In this document: positions 1 through 5,993 of the stretch, piece after piece
Layout of the letters: the number at the start of each line of letters is the position of its first letter
How positions within the stretch are numbered: the first letter of the stretch is position 1
Assembly: GCA_016763235.1 (NCBI GenBank)
Contig: JAESUE010000318.1
Span: 1 to 9,190 of the forward strand
DNA from: Pseudomonadales bacterium
GTDB taxonomy: Bacteria; Pseudomonadota; Gammaproteobacteria; Pseudomonadales; UBA3067
Length of the DNA stretch: 9,190 nucleotides
Direction of reading: 5' to 3'
Notes under the pieces: model-generated
Seen by the model: the letters and a program-made list of their open reading frames with translations, nothing else
What the model was told of the DNA's origin: nothing
The model's database searches: none
Translations under genes and position numbers: made by a program

Positions 1-7
1 ACAAGGC

Positions 8-87
8 GAAAAATGTGAGTTTATACGTATAAATGATCATTTTTTAACGCCGTTATGCACGAATTTGAGCGTGAGCTGAGGTGTTAC
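8..87 (+). repeat. Interspersed ~80-bp repeat, copy 1
   Basis: This stretch matches the reverse complement of 4240-4318 at about 69 of 80 positions (ten mismatches and one single-base gap by hand alignment). The best-conserved block is 31-60, which holds the palindrome AAATGATCATTT (31-42 with one extra T nearby) and TTAACGC-GTTATGCAC. The right end, CTGAGGTGTTAC, agrees at 9 of 12 bases with the end of the other copy. The visible bases left of position 8 do not match the terminal repeat of the other copy, so this copy is either degenerate at that end or truncated. It lies about 30 bp beyond the cbtB stop codon, where cbtA would normally follow. It does not encode a protein that I can recognise. 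Confidence 0.85.
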
Positions 88-117
88 AAACCAACTTATA
101 AACGTTTAAATAGTGGT

Positions 118-303
118 TTAGTGACAGGGGAATGCAATAGTGTGCCGCGTATCGTGCGCTGCGTTATGCACCGCATCCATAGGTAAAAATCCCACCGCGA
201 AAAGTAGAATAGCGCCAAATGTTAATACGGCGATATTTTGAATAAGAGCAGAAGAAACTGCTTTAGTTTTATCTTGTTGATTTACAGCAACATGCGAACT
301 CAT
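118..303 (-). CDS. cbtB: CbtB, small membrane subunit of the presumed cobalt transporter CbtAB
   Basis: The protein is 61 residues long, the usual size for CbtB. It has one hydrophobic membrane segment at about residues 22-41, followed by the family's histidine-rich tail with HNAAHDTRH and the terminal AFPCH, which are plausible metal contacts. CbtB is known mainly as a B12-regulated inner-membrane protein paired with the multi-helix CbtA; cobalt uptake is predicted from regulation and is less well proven biochemically. The ATG at 303 is chosen because AAAGGA sits six bases upstream of it. A GTG seven codons earlier (324) is in frame but lacks a ribosome site. The cobalamin riboswitch immediately upstream strongly supports the identification. 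No cbtA is seen in the 117 bases that remain downstream, which hold a repeat copy. Confidence 0.9.
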   Translation of the reverse strand: MSSHVAVNQQDKTKAVSSALIQNIAVLTFGAILLFAVGFLPMDAVHNAAHDTRHTIAFPCH

Positions 304-349
304 AAATGATCCTTTAGCACCCACCGTGCATTTATTAAGTAGTATTGAA

Positions 350-527
350 CAGGCCGGTATTCGGGCTCCAAGAGAGTCATTACATTGACGACATTTGCGC
401 CTTCCCAGTTAAAGATACCAGTGGCATTGCAAATTACTCTGTAACCGATGCGGGGGCAGCGATGGGGTTGTACGCGTGGTACTACCATACTTCCCGATTA
501 TCTTTGCACACAAAAGCAAAGCACCTG
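350..527 (-). promoter_or_regulatory. Cobalamin (adenosylcobalamin-type) riboswitch upstream of cbtB
   Basis: Read on the minus strand, this leader contains the conserved blocks of the cobalamin riboswitch in the right order. The closing stem is CAGG (524-527) with CCTG (350-353). Between these come a CGGGAAG-type block near 490-497, GCTGCCCCCGCA (449-460), GCCACTG (419-425), GGGAAGGCGC (397-406), and the B12 box AGCCCGAATACCGGCC (352-367). Bound cobalamin would reduce expression of cbtB. No T-tract terminator is seen between the B12 box and the cbtB start, and the Shine-Dalgarno AAAGGA lies about 40 bases beyond the box, so control of translation start is more likely than transcription termination (inference). 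The element explains nearly all of the non-coding stretch 304-600. Confidence 0.93.
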
Positions 528-600
528 ATTAAAATGAATGTTAGCAGCAATAATAACGAATAGAAACGTTGTTTTTCTTCAGAGCACTTAGAAATAGCCG

Positions 601-909
601 CTATTGAAATCTTTCTTCACCAAGTTTAACCAGTCTGTACCAACTGGTATCGACGTTCCCTGACGAGCAGCATACTTGAATTTGATACCCACGTTTTTTG
701 AGATCAGCGTTAAGAGTACCGGCGTATAGCTGCGAGCGAAACTCTTCATAACTTAACGACCCGCCATCAAGAGAATGAAACAAACCCCTTATTGTAAATC
801 GGCAGGTATTATCAACGTATTCAACGCCATCGATAGTTAATATAAGCGCTCGAAGTGAGTCCGTATCGGCGTCGATCAAGCGCTTAAAAAAAACAAAAAT
901 CTCTTTCAT
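601..909 (-). CDS. Hypothetical protein, 102 residues
   Basis: I do not recognise this protein. It is soluble, with no signal peptide or membrane helix, of mixed charge, with two adjacent cysteines near residues 80-81 (QVCCSSG). The N-terminal half (FKRLIDADTDSLRALILTIDGVEYVDNTCRFTIRGLF) reads like a compact alpha/beta domain. The gene starts 41 bases after the fumarase stop codon on the same strand and could be read through from it. There is no good Shine-Dalgarno sequence before the ATG at 909, which lowers confidence in the exact start. No hairpin terminator separates it from the riboswitch leader. Amino-acid composition looks like a real protein rather than a shadow frame, and no competing frame on either strand is longer here. 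Confidence 0.6.
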   Translation of the reverse strand: MKEIFVFFKRLIDADTDSLRALILTIDGVEYVDNTCRFTIRGLFHSLDGGSLSYEEFRSQLYAGTLNADLKKRGYQIQVCCSSGNVDTSWYRLVKLGEERFQ

Positions 910-950
910 CCAGTGGAAATAAGCGCTCGTAATGAACGATTATTCCTGCC

Positions 951-2477
951 TCAAGACTTATCCAATAGTGGAATCTTACCGATTTTGGCTTGCCATATTT
1001 TCGGCGCAGTCCGGTGAATAGACTCACCAGAAGAATCTACAGCGACGGTAACAGGCATATCTTCCACCACAAACTCATGGATTGCCTCCATGCCCATCTC
1101 TTCAAATGCCACAACGCGTGATTTACGAATCGCCTTGGATACCAAAAATGCCGCACCACCCACTGCCATTAAATAAACCGCTTTATGCTTTTTAATGGCC
1201 TCAATAGCCACATCACCACGCTCGGCCTTACCAATCATGCCGAGCAATCCAGTTTTATCCAGCATCATCTCGGTAAATTTATCCATTCGGGTAGCAGTGG
1301 TTGGGCCAGCTGGGCCAACCACTTCGTCTCGAACAGGATCAACTGGGCCAACGTAATAAATAAACTTATTGGTAAAATCGACTCCATCGGGAAGACCTTC
1401 TCCACTGGCCATTAAATCGGCAATGCGTTTATGCGCTGCGTCCCTACCCGTTAACATGGTGCCGTTTAACAACAAAGTGTCTCCCGGCTTCCATGACAAA
1501 ACGTCTTCGGGTGTAATAGTATCGAGGTTAACGCGCGTCGCACCTTCCGCGCTACCCCACTCGATATCAGGCCAATCTTCCAGCTTTGGAACTTGCATTT
1601 CTACCGGCCCCGAGCCATCCAAAACAAAGTGTGTATGGCGTGTTGCTGCACAATTGGGAATCATAGCCACTGGCAATGAAGCAGCATGGGTCGGGTAATC
1701 TTTAATTTTTACATCCACAACCGTCGTCAAACCACCCAAACCTTGCGCACCAATGCCGAGCGCATTTACTTTCTCGAAGATTTCCAGCCGCAATTCTTCT
1801 ACCCGGTTTGAGGGCCCTTTTTTAATAAGGGATTGAATATCGATGGGGTCCATCAGGGATTCTTTCGCTAACACCATGGCTTTTTCAGAAGTACCCCCGA
1901 TACCGATGCCTAAAACACCAGGAGGACACCAACCTGCACCCATAGTGGGGACGGTTTTTAGCACCCAATCCACGATGCTATCGCTAGGATTTAGCATAAC
2001 CAGCTTTGACTTGTTTTCCGACCCACCACCTTTTGCCGCGACAGTAATATCGAGCTTGTCGCCAGGAACTATCTGGGTATGAATAACGGCGGGGGTATTA
2101 TCTTTGGTGTTTTTACGCGCCCCAGCTGGGTCGCTCAATATAGAGGCGCGAAGTATATTATCAGGGTGCGTATAAGCCTTGCGAACACCTTCGTTGATCA
2201 TATCTTCTAGGGACATTTTCGCATCCCAGCTGACATCCATTCCCACCTTTAGAAAGACGGTAACAATGCCGGTATCCTGGCAGATCGGACGATGCCCTTC
2301 TGCACACATACGAGAATTCACCAGAATTTGCGCCAAGGCATCCTTCGCAGCCTGGCTTTCTTCCAGCTCGTAGGCTTGATAAACCGCGTCGATAAAATCC
2401 TTCGGATGATAGTAAGAAATAAACTGCAAGGCATCAGCAACACTTTGAATCACATCATCTTGGCGAATTATGGTCAT
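951..2477 (-). CDS. fumA: Fumarate hydratase, class I, [4Fe-4S] type
   Basis: The 508-residue protein is a full-length class I fumarase, which reversibly hydrates fumarate to L-malate in the TCA cycle in the cytoplasm. Class I enzymes carry an oxygen-sensitive [4Fe-4S] cluster held by three cysteines. The likely ligands here are C66 in GHRPICQDTG, C184 in GAGWCPPGVLG and C276 in IPNCAATRHTHF; their spacing (118 and 92 residues) matches the family. The N-terminal alpha domain runs to about residue 290 and contains KGGGSENKSK (149-158). The C-terminal beta domain contains LLLNGTMLTGRDAAHKR (336-351) and GPAGPTTATRMDKF (388-401), both characteristic of the family. The start ATG at 2477 follows a weak GAG about ten bases upstream. 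The gene is monocistronic with respect to phoU, being separated from it by a terminator, and has its own likely promoter. The fumA/fumB distinction is not meaningful outside enterobacteria. Confidence 0.96.
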   Translation of the reverse strand: MTIIRQDDVIQSVADALQFISYYHPKDFIDAVYQAYELEESQAAKDALAQILVNSRMCAEGHRPICQDTGIVTVFLKVGMDVSWDAKMSLEDMINEGVRKAYTHPDNILRASILSDPAGARKNTKDNTPAVIHTQIVPGDKLDITVAAKGGGSENKSKLVMLNPSDSIVDWVLKTVPTMGAGWCPPGVLGIGIGGTSEKAMVLAKESLMDPIDIQSLIKKGPSNRVEELRLEIFEKVNALGIGAQGLGGLTTVVDVKIKDYPTHAASLPVAMIPNCAATRHTHFVLDGSGPVEMQVPKLEDWPDIEWGSAEGATRVNLDTITPEDVLSWKPGDTLLLNGTMLTGRDAAHKRIADLMASGEGLPDGVDFTNKFIYYVGPVDPVRDEVVGPAGPTTATRMDKFTEMMLDKTGLLGMIGKAERGDVAIEAIKKHKAVYLMAVGGAAFLVSKAIRKSRVVAFEEMGMEAIHEFVVEDMPVTVAVDSSGESIHRTAPKIWQAKIGKIPLLDKS

Positions 2478-2554
2478 GGCTTATCATCTCTATAAGGTGT
2501 TTGTAGGTGCTGCCTCCAAAGAAACCATCACGAGAGCAGCCACCAGAATCATGA

Positions 2555-2582
2555 ATTATAAACTGAAGTTGCTCTGAAACAA
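2555..2582 (-). promoter_or_regulatory. Likely sigma-70 promoter for the fumarase gene
   Basis: On the minus strand a perfect TATAAT (2555-2560) is preceded after 16 bases by TTGTTT (2577-2582), which matches three of six bases of the -35 consensus. It sits between the phoU terminator and the fumarase start, about 78 bases before the ATG, which is where a promoter is needed. The -10 box is good and the -35 box weak, so activation by a regulator is possible. No operator was recognised. Confidence 0.45.
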
Positions 2583-2628
2583 GACTCTACCTGTAGCGAA
2601 TTCCCTCACCGTAGAATTTTAAGCATAA

Positions 2629-2656
2629 AAAAACGGAAGACAAGGCTTCCGTTTTT
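2629..2656 (-). terminator. Rho-independent terminator after phoU
   Basis: CGGAAG (2634-2639) pairs perfectly with CTTCCG (2646-2651) across a six-base loop, and flanking A and T runs extend the stem. On the minus strand the stem ends in a run of seven T residues, 20-odd bases after the phoU stop codon. The opposite strand also has a five-T run, but no gene enters from that side. This ends the pst-phoU transcript. Confidence 0.9.
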
Positions 2657-2678
2657 CAAATAAAGGCTGAAACAAGCT

Positions 2679-3383
2679 TCAGGAAAGAAGTGCTTTCTTA
2701 TCTTCCTCATTCAGAAGCTGGTGACGCACATCTTTTCCGGTTACCGCGTAAACAGTGTGCTCACAAAGATTTCTGGCGTGATCACCGATTCGCTCAAGGG
2801 CGCGAGCAGCCCACAGCGTATTTAGCACGCGAGATACATTACTGGGGTTTTCCATAATCAAGGTGATTAACTGACGCGTAACCGCTTCATATTCTTTATC
2901 TACTTTTTCGTCTTCCAAAGCCACTTCCAAAGCTGAGCGAATATCCATTCGAGCCAAAGAGTCCAAAGCATCGTGCAACTCTTTACGAACATGGTCTCCC
3001 AAGTGATTTAATTCCTGACAGTCACTGCGTGGGCGATCCATTTCTGACAGCTCCAAAGCCATCAAAGCAATTTTGGCCGCTTCATCACCGACCCGCTCCA
3101 AGTCAGTGATGGCTTTATGCAAACTCATAATCAAGCGCAAATCACTTGCGGCGGGCTGACGCCGAGCAATAATTTCCACGCAGTCAGCATCAATATTCTT
3201 TTCCATGGAATTAACTTGCGCATCATTTTGAATTACCCGATGCGCGAGAGATACATTCCCATTCATCAATGCCTCGCAAGCCTCCCTTACTTGGGCTTCA
3301 ACCATGCCCCCCATAGTAAGCACTCGGTTGCGGATATCATCCATTTCTTCATTAAATTGTTCGGAAATATGTTTTTGCACCAT
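2679..3383 (-). CDS. phoU: PhoU, phosphate-signalling regulator of the Pst transporter
   Basis: The 234-residue protein is a complete PhoU, a cytoplasmic all-helical protein made of two three-helix repeats. It is needed for PstSCAB to signal phosphate sufficiency to PhoR, keeping the Pho regulon off when phosphate is plentiful. Each repeat has its metal-binding E-R-x-G-D motif: LERVGDEA at about residues 95-102 and ALERIGDHA at about 195-203. The start is set at the ATG at 3383, giving MVQKHISEQF, because this matches the usual PhoU beginning. An open frame reaches further upstream to 3482, but that part overlaps the pstB coding end and has no PhoU character. Only four bases separate it from the pstB stop codon and no strong ribosome site is visible, so translation is probably coupled to pstB. 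That matters if pstB is frameshifted, although the stop codon used in the restored frame is the one next to phoU. Confidence 0.95.
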   Translation of the reverse strand: MVQKHISEQFNEEMDDIRNRVLTMGGMVEAQVREACEALMNGNVSLAHRVIQNDAQVNSMEKNIDADCVEIIARRQPAASDLRLIMSLHKAITDLERVGDEAAKIALMALELSEMDRPRSDCQELNHLGDHVRKELHDALDSLARMDIRSALEVALEDEKVDKEYEAVTRQLITLIMENPSNVSRVLNTLWAARALERIGDHARNLCEHTVYAVTGKDVRHQLLNEEDKKALLS

Positions 3384-3387
3384 AATA

Positions 3388-4214
3388 TTAACCGTAACGT
3401 CCAGTGATATAATCTTCAGTCTGTTTCTTACTCGGGTTGGTAAACAGCGTGCTTGTATCATTAAACTCAATGAGCTCCCCAAGATACATAAATGCAGTAT
3501 AGTCTGAAACTCGAGCGGCCTGCTGCATATTATGGGTTACGATAATAACTGTAAATCGCGACTTAAGTTCATTAATCAACTCCTCAATCTTTAATGTAGA
3601 TATTGGATCAAGAGCTGAAGCGGGTTCATCAAGCAGTAAAACCTGTGGCTCTATCGCTATGGTTCTGGCAATAACGAGACGCTGCTGCTGACCACCCGAC
3701 AAACCTAATGCACTGTCTTTTAGCCGGTCTTTTACCTCGTCCCACAAGGCGGACCCTTTAGCGCCCACTCCACTTTATCATCCAGTATTGAACGCTGGTT
3801 CACACCCTGTAGACGTAGGCCATAGCCCACATTTTCATAGATGGACTTAGGGAAGGGATTGGGCCGCTGAAATACCATTCCGACCTGTCGACGTAAGTTG
3901 GACACATCAACCTTTGGATGGTGTATATCCTTACCGCCAAGCAATATTTCGCCTTCAATGCGGACATTATCCACCAAATCATTCATGCGATTAAAGCTAC
4001 GCAGCAAGGTTGATTTACCGCAACCACTCGGGCCGATAAATGCCGTAACACGGTGCTCAGGAATTTTAATATTAACACCATGCAAGGCCTGCTTTTCACC
4101 ATAGAAAAGATTAAAATTTTTGGTTTCGAAAGTCGAAACTTCCTTGCCAATATCTAAATTATCTTTATCCATGGGTGCAATGGATACACTGATTGGTGTC
4201 TGTACTGTTGTCAT
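3388..4214 (-). CDS. pstB: PstB, phosphate importer ATPase, split by a -1 frameshift
   Basis: PstB is the cytoplasmic ATP-hydrolysing subunit of the phosphate ABC importer. The gene is in two overlapping frames. The first (4214 to a stop at 3732) holds Walker A GPSGCGKST (residues 61-69) and the Q-loop VFQRPNP (Q116). The second (in frame to the stop at 3388) holds the signature LSGGQQQ (172-178), Walker B VLLLDEP (192-198), the D-loop SALD and the switch histidine in VTHNM (H228), ending in the conserved YITGRYG. Joining the frames by a -1 shift at 3753-3759 gives ...VEWALKG-SALWDEV..., with no missing or extra residue relative to normal PstB, and a total of 275 residues, the usual length. 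The start has a good GAGG eight bases upstream. Without the shift the product ends after six foreign residues at 160 and cannot hydrolyse ATP. Causes: one-base deletion, sequence error, or programmed recoding. Confidence 0.93.
3735..3771 (-). other. Frameshift site in pstB with slippery heptamer A_AAG_GGT
   Basis: On the minus strand the frame changes exactly at A AAG GGT (3759 to 3753), with zero-frame codons AAG and GGT. This fits X_XXY_YYZ, the pattern for simultaneous -1 slippage, with re-pairing on AAA and GGG. A Shine-Dalgarno-like GGAG lies eight bases upstream (3771-3768), similar in placement to the stimulator in dnaX. Downstream, CCTTGT (3749-3744) can pair with ACGAGG (3740-3735) over a GGG loop, but the stem is short, includes one G-U pair, and starts only three bases after the heptamer, nearer than is usual. 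The same junction is explained by loss of one G from a run of four. Confidence 0.5.
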
Positions 4215-4239
4215 TCAAACGACCTCTGTAATCTCTATC

Positions 4240-4329
4240 GTAACTATTCAGCTCACGCACAAATTTGTGCATAACAGCGTTAAAAAATGATCATTTAACC
4301 ATATAAACTTACATTTTCTGAACAGTTAC
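4240..4329 (-). mobile_element. MITE-like 90-bp element between pstA and pstB (repeat copy 2)
   Basis: The element is bounded by GTAACTATTCAG (4240-4251) and CTGAACAGTTAC (4318-4329), which are inverted repeats of each other at 11 of 12 positions. Outside them are TCTCTATC (4232-4239) and TCTTTATC (4330-4337), a possible 8-bp target duplication with one mismatch. Inside are two perfect palindromes, GCACAAATTTGTGC (about 4257-4270) and AAATGATCATTT. Most of the element (4240-4318) is repeated in inverse orientation at 8-87. It has no coding capacity, so it would be non-autonomous. It fills nearly all of the gap between pstA and pstB; the right-hand flank overlaps the pstA stop codon, and the pstB ribosome site lies just outside the element. 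Confidence 0.65.
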
Positions 4330-4332
4330 TCT

Positions 4333-5976
4333 TTATCCAGCAATACCGCGATATTTTTCTCGTAAATTGTTACGAAGCAAAATAGCGGCTAAGTTAAGAA
4401 TTACGATAATTAACACCAAAAGAAATGCCGTAGCATAAACAAGAGGCTGAGCGGCCTCCACATTGGGGCTTTGGAAGCCAACATCATAAATATGAAAACC
4501 CAAGTGCATGAACTTTCTTTCAATATGCAAAAACGGAAAGTTTCCATCCAGCGGCAGCTCTGGGGCCAATTTTACCACGCCAACCAACATCAATGGAGCA
4601 ACCTCACCCGCCGCCCGTGCAACCGCAAGAATAAGGCCAGTCATAATAGAAGGTGAAGCCATCGGCAACACGACTTTCCACAAAGTTTCAGCCTTTGTCG
4701 CACCAAGAGCCAAGCTACCCTCTCGAAGATTCCGAGGTATTCTGGTCAAGCCTTCTTCTGTAGAAACAATCACCACAGGCAAAGTAAGCAAGGCAAGTGT
4801 CAGTGATGCCCACATCATGCCAGAAGTACCCAAATAAGGAGCGGGGGCATATTCAGGATAAAACAAACTATCTATCGATCCACCCAAGAAATAGACGAAA
4901 AACCCCAAACCGAAAACACCAAAAACAATAGAAGGAACACCCGCGAGATTATTCACAGCAATACGCACAATCTTCGTGACAATGCCTTGAGATGCGTATT
5001 CACGCAGGTAAACGGCAGCAATAACACCAAAAGGAGTGACAATAATAGACATCGTCAAAACCATTACCACCGTACCAAAAATAGCCGGGAAAACACCCCC
5101 TTCGGTGTTAGCTTCACGAGGGTTGTCTGAAACAAAGCCCACAAACGTTGAAATATAGTTACCGATTTTCTGCACAGTGCTCATGCTATTGGGCCGCAAA
5201 CCCTCAACAACCTGAGCAATAGAAATAGTTACTTTTTGGCCGTCCATAATTTGAAACAAGGCGCTATCTCGTTCAATTTCTTTATTCAGAGCCCGCACAT
5301 CGACCATATAAGAGTCAAACTCTCTGCCCAGTTTCTGCACTTTTACATTGATTTTTTCCAAGGCCGCAGGCGTATCATTCCCATCAAGTTCAAGCTTTCT
5401 ACGTTTTAAACGCAGCTGCTCTAACTGATAATTAATTGCCCCCATTTCAACCCGCTCAAGCTGATGGGTTTTTTTACCTAAACCCTCTACCCGCTCGACC
5501 CTTCGAGTAAACTCATCCCAAGCCTCGCCTCCATCGGCAACAAGCGTATCTTTTTCAGAAACTGAAATAAGATAACCATAAAAATCCCCCCACTCTTTAC
5601 GCTCTAACACAACAAGTTCTTTTGGCGTAGATACGGAGACAATATTCGCCTGCTCTATCCAGCGGAAATCGGCTGAAAGCTCTCTGTTCCCCGTTTTGAG
5701 TAACCAGCGTTCACCATTCCCGCGCTCTGAAGCTTCTTTGCCTAGGTTTTTTAAATCAACCTGCTCTTTACGGATCAGCTCGCCAATCATTGTCTGAGCG
5801 CCGTTAGAGTCTTGGTATCTCACTTCAATAATATCCGCAGCCCAAAAGTGCCCCAAACCTCGCACGAGTATCAAGGTCAAAAGACCAATAACAGTCACCA
5901 TGCTGATCGCTACTGCACCGGCATTTAGCCAGATCCAGGGCGAGCCGCTTTTCCACCATTTGGAAATATTCTGCAT
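4333..5976 (-). CDS. pstA: PstA, phosphate importer permease, long form
   Basis: PstA is one of the two inner-membrane permease subunits of the PstSCAB importer. At 547 residues it is much longer than the E. coli protein (about 300) because of an N-terminal extension of the DUF3333 kind found in many gammaproteobacteria. The first membrane helix spans about residues 14-38. A soluble, highly charged region follows to about 290, with a probable coiled coil at 155-240 rich in E, K, L and R. The permease core starts near 295 (FPAIFGTVVMVLTMSI) and carries the EAA loop that contacts PstB at about 407-440 (EEGLTRIPRNLREGSLALGATK). The last helix is near 512-535. GAGGT eight bases before the ATG supports the start. 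It begins 17 bases after the pstC stop codon. The soluble domain is probably periplasmic by topology (inference); its role is not established. Confidence 0.96.
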   Translation of the reverse strand: MQNISKWWKSGSPWIWLNAGAVAISMVTVIGLLTLILVRGLGHFWAADIIEVRYQDSNGAQTMIGELIRKEQVDLKNLGKEASERGNGERWLLKTGNRELSADFRWIEQANIVSVSTPKELVVLERKEWGDFYGYLISVSEKDTLVADGGEAWDEFTRRVERVEGLGKKTHQLERVEMGAINYQLEQLRLKRRKLELDGNDTPAALEKINVKVQKLGREFDSYMVDVRALNKEIERDSALFQIMDGQKVTISIAQVVEGLRPNSMSTVQKIGNYISTFVGFVSDNPREANTEGGVFPAIFGTVVMVLTMSIIVTPFGVIAAVYLREYASQGIVTKIVRIAVNNLAGVPSIVFGVFGLGFFVYFLGGSIDSLFYPEYAPAPYLGTSGMMWASLTLALLTLPVVIVSTEEGLTRIPRNLREGSLALGATKAETLWKVVLPMASPSIMTGLILAVARAAGEVAPLMLVGVVKLAPELPLDGNFPFLHIERKFMHLGFHIYDVGFQSPNVEAAQPLVYATAFLLVLIIVILNLAAILLRNNLREKYRGIAG

Positions 5977-5993
5977 AAACGTCTACCTCAACC

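Noticed and set aside
41..80. Integron attC-like look of the repeat (TTAACGC with GTTATGC)
   Set aside because: The pair of core-like motifs is too close together, the long imperfect stem of an attC site is missing, and no cassette arrangement or integrase is seen.
304..350. Similarity between the cbtB leader and the frameshift region of pstB (3752-3803), sharing GTTCAATACT and GCTAAAGG
   Set aside because: About 33 of 44 bases match with one gap, but the pstB side encodes conserved PstB residues and the cbtB side is a leader with a ribosome site. The layout does not parallel that of the 80-bp repeat, so chance is the best explanation; a genome-wide search could change this.
300..563. Open frames on both strands between cbtB and the small hypothetical gene (300-488 minus, 345-563 plus)
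   Set aside because: They lie over the cobalamin riboswitch and its flanks, have no ribosome sites, and their peptides resemble no protein family; the conserved RNA explains the sequence.
842..929. Direct 11-bp repeat ATAAGCGCTCG at 842-852 and 919-929
   Set aside because: Short, only two copies, one within a coding sequence, and without symmetry or context suggesting a function.
3384..3482. N-terminal extension of phoU beginning at 3482
   Set aside because: It overlaps the pstB 3' end in another frame and lacks PhoU-like sequence; the standard PhoU N-terminus starts at 3383.
3388..3768. Independent gene starting at the GTG at 3768 for the C-terminal half of PstB
   Set aside because: A lone half ATPase domain would lack Walker A, and no well-spaced ribosome site precedes the GTG. 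It is best read as the continuation of pstB.
4471..4837. Plus-strand open frames inside pstA and other genes
   Set aside because: They are antisense shadows of well-conserved minus-strand genes, without family resemblance.
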